A DNA stretch of 15,003 nucleotides from Gemmatimonadota bacterium (GCA_019348475.1 JAHWJJ010000043.1:1-15003); one strand, 5' to 3'; shown: positions 7,799-14,880, counted from the first letter of the stretch. Made by a program: numbers and translations. Notes: generated from the letters alone by a model not told the origin.

Positions 7799-8017
7799 CC
7801 CGCCTCGGGGTGCACCCCGAGCGCCACCCGGCCGATGTACCGAATGCACCAGTTCCCCCGCTCGACACTCATTATGGCCCTTGTGTATCCGACGCTCGGG
7901 TGTGGCAGCCAGGTGCGTGCCTCGTGACAGATTCCATGACAAGCAGATGAATAGGCTACGAAATCCGATTGCCTCTCCCAGGCTGCTCGTTGGGGCTCCA
8001 AGCGTGCTATGTCTTGA

Positions 8018-8564
8018 TCACTCGGTCAGATGTGCGGTTCGGATAAGGTGATGCCTAATCCACGAATCGACAAGGCGTGCAGGATCACGATCTGGGCGAT
8101 GGGGGTGAGCGGCTCCTGCGCGCTGCTGATGGGATCGCTGCTTTGACAGCAGTTCCGCCACCGGCGCGACGGGTCCGGGAACCGTGTCGGCCCACGCCAT
8201 CAGGCATGGCGTCCAGCGGTCGTGGAACACCGGACCGGGCGCCACGGCAACGTTGCGGTGGTAGTGATCCACGTAGTCAGCGTGGTGGACCAGCGCAGCG
8301 CGTACGCCAGGCCGCCGCTGCGGTACGTCTCCGGACGGTGCAGCCGTCCGGCCAGAGTGCGTACAGGCAGTAGAAGTTCTCGCGGTTTTCCCGAGTGAGG
8401 CAGCAGACGCCGTCCCAGCGCCCGCAGCGGGCGAGCCGGTCCATCAGTGTGGACTTGACAGAGCCGTCGATGCCGCAGAACACGATCAGAGGCGCGCGGG
8501 GCGTGGGGGCAGAGGCGGACCCCGTGCCCGGGTCCGGCTCCCGGCGCCGGTTGGGAGTCGTCAT
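8018..8564 (-). pseudogene. Thymidylate-kinase-like P-loop NTPase, frameshifted
   Basis: From ATG at 8564 (GGAGG 9 nt upstream) the frame reads through PLIVFCGIDGSVKSTLMDRL, the start of a thymidylate-kinase-like P-loop protein, with Walker A GIDGSVKST in which the usual Gly before Lys is Val. Coding character then moves to a second frame near 8330-8345 (RPETYRSGGLAYALRW) and to a third near 8275 (DYVDHYHRNVAVAPGPVFHD, then RW), which ends at 8018. The DRW piece matches the DR motif of the family. Each move equals one missing base. With two frameshifts and a damaged Walker A it is most likely a pseudogene. It diverges from the broken oxygenase gene at 8788. Confidence 0.65.
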
Positions 8565-8787
8565 CCAGCAGAACCTCCGGGCAGGGCAGGGATCCATCCG
8601 CAGGCGTGCCGTGCGACGCATGAGGGGCGACGCCTGGTAGCGGGCGCGTCGCGCACCGGCTGTCCGGGTCAGGATCATAACACCGCACCCGCGCCTCCGC
8701 ATACCCACGGGACGGGCGCACCACACCTCAACAGGAGCCTTCCAGAGCTGCGAGCTGGAGACCGTCCAGGAGATCACGGCGGGGCTG

Positions 8788-9541
8788 GTGCCTACCACCT
8801 TTCACAAAGAGATCGCGGGGTTCCGCATCCCCGGATACTGCGCTGCCGAGGTCGCGCGCCTTGCGGCCAGGGTACTGCTGGAGCGTCGCGACCGCACGAA
8901 CTACCAGGTGCGCTGGTACCGCAGGACGACCTCGACCCGGCCGCCGGCGAAGCCGTGGGCGCAGGCGGGGCCCGGTACGAGGCGAGCGACACCGACCGGG
9001 TGGGCGGCGTGGACTCGGCCCCGGACGGGAGCACCGCCTCGGACCCGCTCACGCGCCGGCTGCGGTCGGCGCTGTACCCGTACATGCCCCCGTCGACCGC
9101 CTGCGGCTGGATCTGGACGACGCGCTGCCGCTGGGGGCTGCCCCGTACCGCCGGCCCGACGGCAGCCGGTCGTCCGTGGGAGTGGGCAGGATCATGACGT
9201 CGGCGCAGGAGCTGGTACATGCCGACACCAGCCGCAGGGGGTGCCTGACGGCCAACATCTACGTTCAGCTGCCCACCGAGAACGGGGGCGTGCGCATCGG
9301 GAACCACACCGGCGCCTTTCTGGATTCCCCGGGGTCGTACCTGTTCGGCGAAGGCGAGATTCCGGACGACACCCCGTCGGTGCTGCTGGTCCCCGCGGCG
9401 GGCGAGCTGGTGGTCTGGAATCCGACCTGCCCCCACGTCGTGTATCCGTTCTCCGGGGGAAGCCGCGTCTCCATGCAGACCTGGCTCAAGGTGGTGCCCT
9501 CGGCGCAGCGTGAGACGCTGTGCGTGGAACTGCTGAACTGA
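8788..9541 (+). pseudogene. 2OG-Fe(II) oxygenase-like gene with two frameshifts
   Basis: Three frames together give one protein of about 250 residues. The first reads TFHKEIAGFRIPGYCAAEVA up to TNYQVRWY; the second (from about 8919) reads PQDDLDPAAGEAVGAGG to SALYPYMP; the third (from about 9088) runs to the stop at 9541. The last part holds the iron-binding facial triad of prolyl-hydroxylase-like 2OG-Fe(II) oxygenases: HAD (HxD) in LVHADTSRRG, a distal His in NPTCPHVVYPF, and an Arg after it in GSRVSMQTWLKV that could hold 2-oxoglutarate. Both breaks equal one missing base, the second in a run of five C (9087-9091). Catalytic residues are kept, so a sequencing error or recent decay are both possible. 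The start is uncertain: the frame is open further upstream. The substrate is unknown. Confidence 0.7.
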
Positions 9542-9599
9542 GCCGGCCCTGGCCCACCCGCAGAGGCTGGGGCGGGGTTTCTCGCGTTGGAGCCGTTCG

Positions 9600-9905
9600 C
9601 TATGTTCCACCGCCCGAATGGCGGGGGCGGGTGCGCGCGGGCACCGGTCAGGACTTTTCCCTGCTCTGGGAACTGGGCCGGGGGTACGACGGCCTGGTGG
9701 CGGTGCTGGACCGTTTCGCGCATCCGCGGGTGCGCGGCCGCGAGTTCCTGTTCGTGTTCCAGGGCGGCGGTCTGCCGGCGGGGACGGGCAGCTACACCTT
9801 CCGCTACTGGCTCGGCGCCCCCGACCGTACCCTGGGCGGCGACGAGCTGGAGCAGTTTCGCCAATCGCTGCTTGTCTTTCCGCCGAGAACATCCCCCTGC
9901 GCTGA
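9600..9905 (+). pseudogene. C-terminal (FDX-ACB) fragment of a PheT-like protein
   Basis: This stretch reads QDFSLLWELGRGYDGLVAVL, then HPRVRGREFLFVFQGGGLPA and YTFRYWLGAPDRTLGGDELE. That is the pattern of the ferredoxin-fold anticodon-binding domain that closes the beta subunit of phenylalanyl-tRNA synthetase (compare the family's VYRGEGLPEGKKSLAYRL and SPDRTLTDEEV). Only about the last 95 residues of a roughly 800-residue protein are here, so it is an orphaned 3' end. Near 9870 the frame must drop one base to reach the natural-looking end LSAENIPLR and the TGA at 9903-9905. No start codon or ribosome site is evident. It could also be a stand-alone FDX-ACB protein, but the frameshift argues for a remnant. 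Confidence 0.6.
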
Positions 9906-9992
9906 AGGCGCGGCGCACGCCGCGGCCTTTTCCCCGGACGCGCCTCGCACCCCCGGGGCGCACCGCCCCTTTTCCCGCCCGCCGTGCCAGGC

Positions 9993-10400
9993 ATGCAAGA
10001 GCCCCTCACCATCAGCGCGGACAGCCTTCCTTTCTTCCGTGAAAAGGTGGACCGCCTTCTGGACGCGTGCCTGGCCTTCAAGGTGCGGGAGCCGTTCGGG
10101 GTGCCGCCCGCCGCGCTGGACGAGGACGCCCTGCGCGCGGCCGCCGCGATCCGCGCGGAGGGGGAGCCGCTCGACGACGTCCTGGAGGCGCTGGCCGGCA
10201 CGGTGCTCCCGGCGTCGGTCAACTTCGGCGCGCCGGCCTTTCTGGCGCATCCCGACTGCGGCAACTCCATCGCGGCCGCGCTGGGGGACTTCGCGCGCTG
10301 ATGCAGCAGAACCTTTCCAGCTTCGACTACTCTCCCGCGGCCAGCCGCGTGGAGCTGCACCTGCTGCAGCAGAGACGCGAGCTGGTGGGGTTTTCCACAC
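9993..10400 (+). pseudogene. N-terminal fragment of a PLP-dependent (group II) decarboxylase
   Basis: From ATG at 9993 the frame gives FREKVDRLLDACLAFKVREP and, near residue 80, VNFGAPAFLAHPDCGNSIAA, then hits TGA at 10299-10301. One base over, it continues LMQQNLSSFDYSPAASRVEL and HLLQQRRELVGF. The HP..GNSIAA...NQNL-like...SPAA order is the N-terminal region of aromatic-amino-acid and diaminobutyrate decarboxylases. The catalytic part with the PLP lysine is absent: after about 10400 the family match ends. It is therefore broken twice, by a frameshift equal to one missing base and by loss of the 3' two thirds. Confidence 0.65.
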
Positions 10401-10560
10401 GGTCGGGACCAGCCCGTCCAGCGGGCGCTGGCGCGGGCGGGCGGGGCGCGCCGGGCGGCGGAGCTCGTGGAGGCGGTGGCGCTGGCCGGGTCAGGGGGAT
10501 CAGCTTGTCGGGGAACTGACCGGGACGCCGACGGCACCGGCGTCGCGGAGGCGGCGCGAT
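10400..10560 (+). other. Coding-like scrap after the decarboxylase fragment
   Basis: One plus frame reads QPVQRALARAGGARRAAELV followed by EAVALAG with very high third-position GC, then another frame reads GQGDQLVGELTG. This suggests a further piece of a decayed gene, perhaps a helical repeat protein, joined to the decarboxylase fragment. I cannot name it. Confidence 0.25.
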
Positions 10561-10915
10561 GGAGGTGAGGGATTTCGAGTTCCTGCTTCGCTGCGTCTCG
10601 TTTCGCGGCGGGGCCGTGCCCGACCCTGCCCCGGCCGGGGGGTCGGCGGTGGACGGCGCGGACGACCTCCCTGCGTGCAGCGAGGGTCGGTCTCGGTGCC
10701 GGAGGAGAGGAGGAACCTGGCAGAACCTACCGTTGTGGCGGATACGGCGTCAAATGGAACGGCGCGGCTGGAGGGGATCATCCCCGCGCGTCGCGCGTTC
10801 GATTCCCTCCCGGCGCGGACGCGGCGCCGGAGCGCGTGCGCAGGCCCACGCACCTGCGCGTCGTACGTCAACCGCGTCACAATTCCTGTCGCGTGTAACG
10901 GAGCTCGGGGGAGCG
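10561..10915. other. Non-coding leader region upstream of the HTH membrane protein
   Basis: None of the six frames has convincing protein character. The interval probably carries the promoter of the gene at 10916, but I see no promoter that I would defend. A GC-rich inverted pair is present around CCCCGGCCGGGG (about 10630-10641). Confidence 0.4.
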
Positions 10916-11734
10916 ATGACCTGGATGACGTCGAGGCAGCTGGCGGAGGGACGGCAGCGGATCGGCTGGTCGCAGGAGCAGCTGGCCAGGGCGGTGGACG
11001 TTCCTGTGGACCGGGTGCGGGAATGGGAGGCCGCCACCGTGCCGGTGCCCCGGCGCGCGGCATGGCACATCGAGGAAAAGCTCGCGTGGGCCGAATACGA
11101 AGCCGGCGTGCGAAGGGCCGGCATTCCCGTGTGCGAATGGGCCGAGGCGTGGGATGCCACGCCGTTTCCGGCAGACGACGAGGGGATGCTGAAGTCCCTG
11201 GAAGAGCTCCAGGCGCACGAGAAGGAGTGCCCGGTTTGCATCGCGCGGCAGCGGTACGCGGAGCGGCACCCGCCGCCGGCCGCAAGACGCCGGCATCTCT
11301 GGCTCCCCCCGGCCTGGACGATCGCGGATCAGGTGGACCGCCTCCCGGAGAAACTTCGCCCGGTGGCGTGGGGGGTGCTGGCGGGCGTGCTGGGCGTCCT
11401 GGCAGTGGCGTTCCACGACCTGGGGAACGCGTCTTCCGCCCATCGGCTGACGGCCGCGCTGCAGGCCCTCGGCATCGGGATTCTCGGCGGCGCTGCGGGA
11501 GGCACCGCGTACCTCGTTGCGCGCCCGCTGCGCACGCGATTGCACGGGGCGGGTCCCTACGTCGTGGGCGTCGTCTGTACGACGGCCTTCCTGGGCGTAA
11601 CCCTGCTTCTGTCGCATCTCGCGGGGGGTACCACGCCCCGGGCGGCCGAGGCCTGGGCCCTGGTCGCCGTCGCGAACCTGGTCCTCGGCATCTGCATGGG
11701 GTACGCCTGGTTCCGGCCGGGACGTCGGGGCTAG
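10916..11734 (+). CDS. XRE-family HTH protein with H-x3-C-x2-C motif and four membrane segments
   Basis: The 272-aa protein starts with a helix-turn-helix of the XRE type at about residues 5-50 (LAEGRQRIGWSQEQLARAVD then VPVDRVREWE). Near residues 101-108 it has HEKECPVC, an H-x3-C-x2-C motif like that of zinc-binding anti-sigma factors. Hydrophobic segments at about 150-167, 184-201, 214-234 and 246-266 look like four membrane helices. This suggests a membrane-anchored DNA-binding or sigma-controlling regulator, with the N-terminal 135 residues in the cytoplasm. The start is ATG at 10916 with GGGGGAG immediately upstream; ATG at 10925 has better spacing from the same site and cannot be excluded. 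The gene stands alone, followed 137 bp later by an AraC-type regulator on the same strand. No target can be inferred. Confidence 0.85.
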   Translation: MTWMTSRQLAEGRQRIGWSQEQLARAVDVPVDRVREWEAATVPVPRRAAWHIEEKLAWAEYEAGVRRAGIPVCEWAEAWDATPFPADDEGMLKSLEELQAHEKECPVCIARQRYAERHPPPAARRRHLWLPPAWTIADQVDRLPEKLRPVAWGVLAGVLGVLAVAFHDLGNASSAHRLTAALQALGIGILGGAAGGTAYLVARPLRTRLHGAGPYVVGVVCTTAFLGVTLLLSHLAGGTTPRAAEAWALVAVANLVLGICMGYAWFRPGRRG

Positions 11735-11871
11735 CCGGGAGCATCGCGCCCCCAGGCGCCTCCGCATCCGACATCCACACTGCGGCCCCGCCGCCCCGCT
11801 GCCTGTCGGTGGCGGCGGATGAGGTGGGAGGATGCGCATCCGTCCCTCCACCGCGCGAAAGGTTTGACCGA

Positions 11872-12678
11872 ATGCCCACCGACGCACCGGGCCCGCTCTC
11901 TCCGGCCGCGGCGTACCGCGAGCACGCGCCGCCGGCCGCGCTGCGCGACGCGCTGGTCTGCCTGTGGAGCCACGCGTCCGCGCCGGACGGCGCGGAGCGG
12001 GCGCAGCCGGTGCTGCCGGACGGGTGCGTGGACGTTCTCTGGGTGAGCGATGCCGAGCCGGTGGTCGCGGGGCCGGCCACCCGCTCCATCGTGGCGCGGG
12101 TGGCGCCTGGGACGACGATCGTCGGCGCGCGCTTTCGCCCCGGCTGGTGCGCTGGGGTGCTGGGGGTGGACGCGAGCGAGCTGCGGGACCTTCACCTGCC
12201 GCTGCGCGACGTGGCGCCGGCCCTGGCGCGGCGCCTCTCCACCTCCGTGGCGGACCGCGAGGCGCGCATGGAGCGCGTCGCCGTGGCCGGTGCGCTGCTG
12301 GCGCGGCACCTGGCCTGTGTGCCTCCGGACGGCGTGGTCCGCGGCGCGGTGCAGTGGCTGGCGCGGCATCCGCAGGGGCGGATGGACGGGTTGAGCCGGG
12401 CGCTGCACGTCAGTCCGCGCCAGCTGCAGCGGCGCCTGCTCGCCGCCTCCGGCTACACCCCCCGGACGCTGCGTCGCATCCTGCGGTTCCAGCGGCTGCT
12501 GGCGCTTGCGGACGCCGCAGGCCCTGGGGCGCGGCTGTCGTCGCTGGCGCTGCGCGCGGGGTACGCGGACCAGGCGCACATGACGCGCGACGTCCGCGAC
12601 CTGGCCGGCACCACCCCCGCCGCGCTCCTCCCCGGCGCCGGCTCCGCCTTGCGGATGGCGAACCTCTTCGACAGCTGA
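11872..12678 (+). CDS. AraC-family transcriptional regulator with DUF6597-like N-terminal domain
   Basis: The 268-aa product has an N-terminal sensing-type domain (about residues 14-125; YREHAPPAALRDALVCLWSH, QPVLPDGCVDVLWV, GARFRPGWCAGVLGV) that matches the DUF6597 layout. It is followed by an AraC DNA-binding domain at about 150-255 with two helix-turn-helix units (LSRALHVSPRQLQRRLLAAS and LALRAGYADQAHMTRDVRDL), each preceding a recognition helix. ATG at 11872 has AAAGG 10 nt upstream. Regulators of this type commonly sit beside a VOC/glyoxalase-fold gene, as here (12867), and such a pair probably forms a small stress- or metabolite-response unit. The ligand is unknown. The domain assignment is strong, the partnership an inference from position. 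Confidence 0.9.
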   Translation: MPTDAPGPLSPAAAYREHAPPAALRDALVCLWSHASAPDGAERAQPVLPDGCVDVLWVSDAEPVVAGPATRSIVARVAPGTTIVGARFRPGWCAGVLGVDASELRDLHLPLRDVAPALARRLSTSVADREARMERVAVAGALLARHLACVPPDGVVRGAVQWLARHPQGRMDGLSRALHVSPRQLQRRLLAASGYTPRTLRRILRFQRLLALADAAGPGARLSSLALRAGYADQAHMTRDVRDLAGTTPAALLPGAGSALRMANLFDS

Positions 12679-12866
12679 TGCCCCGCGTTCGGCTCCCGGA
12701 TGTCCGATTCGTTCAAGACGGCGGATCGGCATCCTCATACGTTCACGGGGTTCCCGTGGCGCGCACCTCGCCGGACCGCCGATCGCCGACGCTGAACTCG
12801 CGCAGGATACGGTCATAATCCGGCGACTGCGCGGCCCATCCCCCTCTACCCTGAGGCGTATCGAAG

Positions 12867-13259
12867 ATGAAGCCCCGTCTGGACCTGATCGGAATCGTGG
12901 TGCAGGACATGGCGCGCTCGCTGGCGTTCTACCGCGAGCTGGGCCTGGAACTGCCGCCGCAGGCGGATGCCGAGCCGCACGTGGAGACGACGCTCCCCGG
13001 TGGGCTGCGCCTGGCCTGGGATACGGTGGAGGTGGTGCGCTCGTTCGATCCGGACTGGCAGCCCCCCAGCGGCGGCCACCGGATGGGGCTGGCGTTCCTC
13101 TGCGAAAGCCCCGCCCGGGTGGACGCGGCCTACGAGCGGCTGGTGTCGCTGGGCTACCACGGGCACCGTCCGCCGTGGGACGCGTTCTGGGGCCAGCGCT
13201 ACGCCGTGGTGCACGACCCCGACGGCAACGGCGTGGACCTGTTCGCGCCGAACGGCTGA
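12867..13259 (+). CDS. VOC-family (glyoxalase/bleomycin-resistance fold) protein
   Basis: The 130-aa length and layout are those of a single VOC protein: an N-terminal beta-alpha-beta unit LIGIVVQDMARSLAFYRELG (about residues 7-26), a middle strand LRLAWDTVEVV, an alpha unit near VDAAYERLVSLGYHG, and the closing YAVVHDPDGNGVDLFAP (about 112-128). The usual first metal ligand (His/Gln in HVxLxVxD) is Ile and the last (Glu) is Asp, so it may bind metal poorly or act by binding and sequestering a ligand. It follows the AraC-type regulator gene by 188 bp on the same strand. Only a weak ribosome site (GAGG, about 12 nt upstream) is visible. A tandem 8-bp repeat begins two bases after its stop. Confidence 0.85.
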   Translation: MKPRLDLIGIVVQDMARSLAFYRELGLELPPQADAEPHVETTLPGGLRLAWDTVEVVRSFDPDWQPPSGGHRMGLAFLCESPARVDAAYERLVSLGYHGHRPPWDAFWGQRYAVVHDPDGNGVDLFAPNG

Positions 13260-13261
13260 GA

Positions 13262-13333
13262 GGGACAAGGGGACAAGGGGACAAGGGGACAAGGGGACAA
13301 CGAGACAAGAGGGCGAGGGGACAAGGGGATGGG
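13262..13333. repeat. 8-bp tandem repeat GGGACAAG, about nine units
   Basis: Starting at 13262, GGGACAAG occurs four times perfectly, then GGGACAAC, GAGACAAG, AGGGCGAG, GGGACAAG and GGGATGGG, all in exact 8-bp phase. It directly follows the VOC gene stop and precedes a terminator-like hairpin. It is a simple-sequence array, not a CRISPR (no spacers). Confidence 0.95.
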
Positions 13334-13359
13334 TGATCGATCGTCCCAACCTCGCGCGC

Positions 13360-13393
13360 AAGGGCGCGGAGAGCCGATGCTCTCCGCGCCCTT
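13360..13393. terminator. Perfect 15-bp hairpin between convergent genes
   Basis: AAGGGCGCGGAGAGC (13360-13374) pairs perfectly with 13379-13393 around a CGAT loop. It lies between the plus-strand VOC gene and the minus-strand HNH gene, 26 bp past the HNH stop, so it can serve as a shared bidirectional terminator. There is no T-run after it on either strand, as is often so in high-GC genomes. Confidence 0.65.
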
Positions 13394-13418
13394 CGCGTCC
13401 CACCTCCGGCCCTGGCCG

Positions 13419-14009
13419 TTACAGCGCATCCGCCACGTCGGCACCAAAGAACTGGACCACGTACTTGCGCTGCAGCGAAGTAAGCCGCCGCACCGACCAC
13501 TCCAGGTGCACGAAGTGCGGTTCCGCCGGCACCAGGCGCAGCGGCATCCCCGCCTCGGCCGGCGTGCGGTCCGCCTTGCGGTTGTTGCAGGTGCTGCACG
13601 CCGCCACGCAGTTGTCCCACGTGTTGGCCTCCGCGCGGGGCGCAAAGCGGCTCTGCGGCAGCACGTGGTCGCGGGTAAGGAACTCGCGGCTGCGCAGCGC
13701 GCTCCGGTGCCGCCCGCAGTACGCGCAGGTGTAGCCGTCCCGCGCAAACAGGATGGTGTTGGTCACCCCCCGGCGCATGCGGCGCGGCACGTACACGAAC
13801 CGCACCAGCCGGATCACCGCCGGAACCGGCACCTCGCGCCCCGCCGACCGGATGACCCGGGTGCCGTGCGCCTCCACCAGCTCCGCGCGCCCGTCCAGCA
13901 CCAGGCGCACCGCCCGCTGCACGGGCAGAAGCACCAGCGGCTCGTACGAGGCGTTCAGCGCAAGGCACCCGCGCCGGATGGATCGAGTCTCCGTCATCGT
14001 GGTCAGCAT
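13419..14009 (-). CDS. HNH endonuclease
   Basis: The 196-aa product has the classical zinc-framed HNH nuclease module: YTCAYCGR (C95, C98), TRDHVLPQSRF (H115, the catalytic His after Asp), NTWDNCVAAC (N133) and CSTCNNRK (C138, C141, then N). The N-terminal region (LNASYEPLVLLPVQRAVRLV, GRAELVE) is the one seen in stand-alone bacterial HNH proteins, which are widespread and of uncertain role; it is not clearly part of a restriction system or an intein. ATG at 14009 is chosen because GGAG lies 10 nt upstream; ATG at 13997 is also possible. The open frame upstream runs through a tandem repeat and is not coding. The stop TAA faces the convergent VOC gene across a strong hairpin. Confidence 0.92.
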   Translation of the reverse strand: MLTTMTETRSIRRGCLALNASYEPLVLLPVQRAVRLVLDGRAELVEAHGTRVIRSAGREVPVPAVIRLVRFVYVPRRMRRGVTNTILFARDGYTCAYCGRHRSALRSREFLTRDHVLPQSRFAPRAEANTWDNCVAACSTCNNRKADRTPAEAGMPLRLVPAEPHFVHLEWSVRRLTSLQRKYVVQFFGADVADAL

Positions 14010-14082
14010 GTCGGCAGCTCTCCGTTTCTCTTCCTCCTGAAGTTTGGGCGAGGTACGGGTCCGGGTGAGGAACGATCCAGGG

Positions 14083-14121
14083 AAAGTGCGAAAGTGCGAA
14101 AGTGCGAAAGTGCGAAAGTGC
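14083..14121. repeat. 8-bp tandem repeat AAAGTGCG, four units plus a partial fifth
   Basis: AAAGTGCG is repeated perfectly at 14083, 14091, 14099 and 14107, with a partial copy at 14115. It sits about 75 bp upstream of the HNH start, in its probable leader, and has the same 8-bp period as the array at 13262. Both arrays flank the same gene. Confidence 0.95.
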
Positions 14122-14127
14122 AGTTCA

Positions 14128-14156
14128 ACCTCCCCCAGGGTTTTTTGGGGGGAGGT
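14128..14156. repeat. 9-bp inverted repeat around an AGGGTTTTTTG loop
   Basis: ACCTCCCCC (14128-14136) pairs with GGGGGAGGT (14148-14156). On the minus strand it lies downstream of the two tRNA genes and upstream of the HNH gene, so it could end the tRNA transcript, but it lacks a trailing T-run there. A role in controlling the HNH gene is equally possible. Confidence 0.5.
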
Positions 14157-14259
14157 GTCAGCCTCGGCGAGCGGAGGGGCGTGGCGCGGATTCCCGCCAC
14201 CGCAGAAAGTCTCCGCGGCGGCTCCCTCGGCATGATCGGTGTTTTTGTGCATCCAACGA

Positions 14260-14333
14260 CGAGAGCGGCGGGATTCGAACCCGCGATCTCCGGAGAGACA
14301 GTCCGGCGCTTTGAGCCGCTAAGCTACGCCCCC
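14260..14333 (-). tRNA. tRNA-Asp (GTC), with pyrimidine at position 37
   Basis: Read on the minus strand from 14333, a full cloverleaf forms. The acceptor is GGGGGCG with CGCTCTC (two G-U pairs), the D-stem GCTT/AAGC, the anticodon stem CCGGA/TCCGG with loop CTGTCTC, the variable loop AGATC, and the T-arm GCGGG-TTCGAAT-CCCGC. The discriminator is G, as expected for tRNA-Asp. CCA is not encoded. The anticodon GTC reads Asp codons. The base after the anticodon is T where a purine (A in CTGTCAC) is usual, which is odd. It follows tRNA-Arg by 17 nt and is probably co-transcribed. Confidence 0.85.
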
Positions 14334-14350
14334 ACAATGTCGGTCCGCAG

Positions 14351-14425
14351 TGCGCCCGGGGGGATTCGAACCCCCGCCCTCCGGATTCGTAATCCGGCGC
14401 TCTTGTCCAGCTGAGCTACGGGCGC
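14351..14425 (-). tRNA. tRNA-Arg (ACG)
   Basis: On the minus strand from 14425 the cloverleaf is complete: acceptor GCGCCCG/CGGGCGC with discriminator A, D-stem GCTC/GAGC, anticodon stem CCGGA/TCCGG with loop TTACGAA (anticodon ACG, its A expected to be edited to inosine), and T-arm GGGGG-TTCGAAT-CCCCC. CCA is not encoded. It is the first gene of a two-tRNA unit. Confidence 0.97.
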
Positions 14426-14607
14426 ATGCAACCCGTTCCATGTTGATGCGCAGCCGCGGGGTCCCCGCGCGGAGCGGAGAAGACGCACGGCACCGGGAGT
14501 CGCGTTCGCCAGGCCGGGCGCTGCCTGCCCCGGCGGGTCTCCACGCGGACTGCGCTGTTCCTTCACCCGAAACCCGAGTTTTCAACGGCCCTGCGCATAA
14601 GGAAAGA

Positions 14608-14643
14608 CGCCCTGCCTCTCCCGCTGCATGGGGAGGCAGGGCG
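14608..14643 (-). terminator. 14-bp hairpin with T-rich tail on the minus strand
   Basis: The arm 14608-14621 (GCCCTGCCTC core at 14609-14618) pairs with 14630-14643, including one G-U pair. Read on the minus strand the stem is followed by TCTTTCCTTA, the form of an intrinsic terminator. It lies about 35 bp after the stop of the small minus-strand ORF at 14677 and keeps that unit apart from the tRNA genes. Confidence 0.6.
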
Positions 14644-14676
14644 CCTTGCTGCGCCTGCGCCGGCCGGGGCCGTAGC

Positions 14677-14880
14677 TTAGCCCTGTGCCGGAGCACCTCC
14701 CATGGAACTTCCGAAATCCTCACCGCCGTCCCGCGAACCGCGCCAGGGATCCGCCGCGTCCTGATGCCCGCCGCGCGTGCCGAGAACGACGGCAGCTTCC
14801 GCACGCGGCAGGGCCACGCCTCGCGTGCTGTGCGAGGGCGCCTGCGTGCGCTGGCGGCCGGCGAAGGTGTGCGCCTGCAT
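14677..14880 (-). CDS. Possible 67-aa small protein of unknown function
   Basis: An ATG-TAA frame of 67 codons begins MQAHTFAGRQRTQAPS and ends in a glycine-rich GGEDFGSSMGGAPAQG. Third-position GC is moderately high (about 70-75%), consistent with but not proof of coding. It lies between two hairpins whose T-rich tails both read on the minus strand (about 14921-14965 upstream, 14608-14643 downstream), so it fills a transcription unit of its own. No convincing ribosome site precedes the ATG. No signal peptide or membrane helix is seen. A small RNA in the same place is the main alternative. Confidence 0.35.
   Translation of the reverse strand: MQAHTFAGRQRTQAPSHSTRGVALPRAEAAVVLGTRGGHQDAADPWRGSRDGGEDFGSSMGGAPAQG

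Noticed and set aside
4119..7868. A single 1249-codon minus-strand frame that looks like one giant protein
   Set aside because: Its first half is the out-of-frame shadow of the first ABC subunit; only the part from the GTG at 6011 carries protein motifs.
4152..7927. Long plus-strand frames opposite the ABC genes
   Set aside because: They are antisense shadows of high-GC codons (His/Arg/Gly-rich, no motifs).
9520..12678. A 1052-codon plus-strand frame
   Set aside because: It chains a PheT-like fragment, non-coding stretches and the shadow of the HTH gene to the AraC gene; only 11872-12678 is a real gene in this frame.
12690..12725. A short stretch after the AraC gene reading RMSDSFKT in one frame, like a typical tail of this regulator family
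   Set aside because: The intact gene already ends in RMANLFDS; a few residues downstream could be chance and no full duplicate is seen.
13262..13333. Repeat array considered as a CRISPR, or as a gene for the repeated peptide PLVPLSPC
   Set aside because: There are no spacers, the unit is 8 bp, and the peptide is just the translation of the repeat.
11731..13968. A 745-codon minus-strand frame
   Set aside because: It is antisense to the AraC and VOC genes and crosses a tandem repeat and a hairpin; the HNH gene uses another frame.
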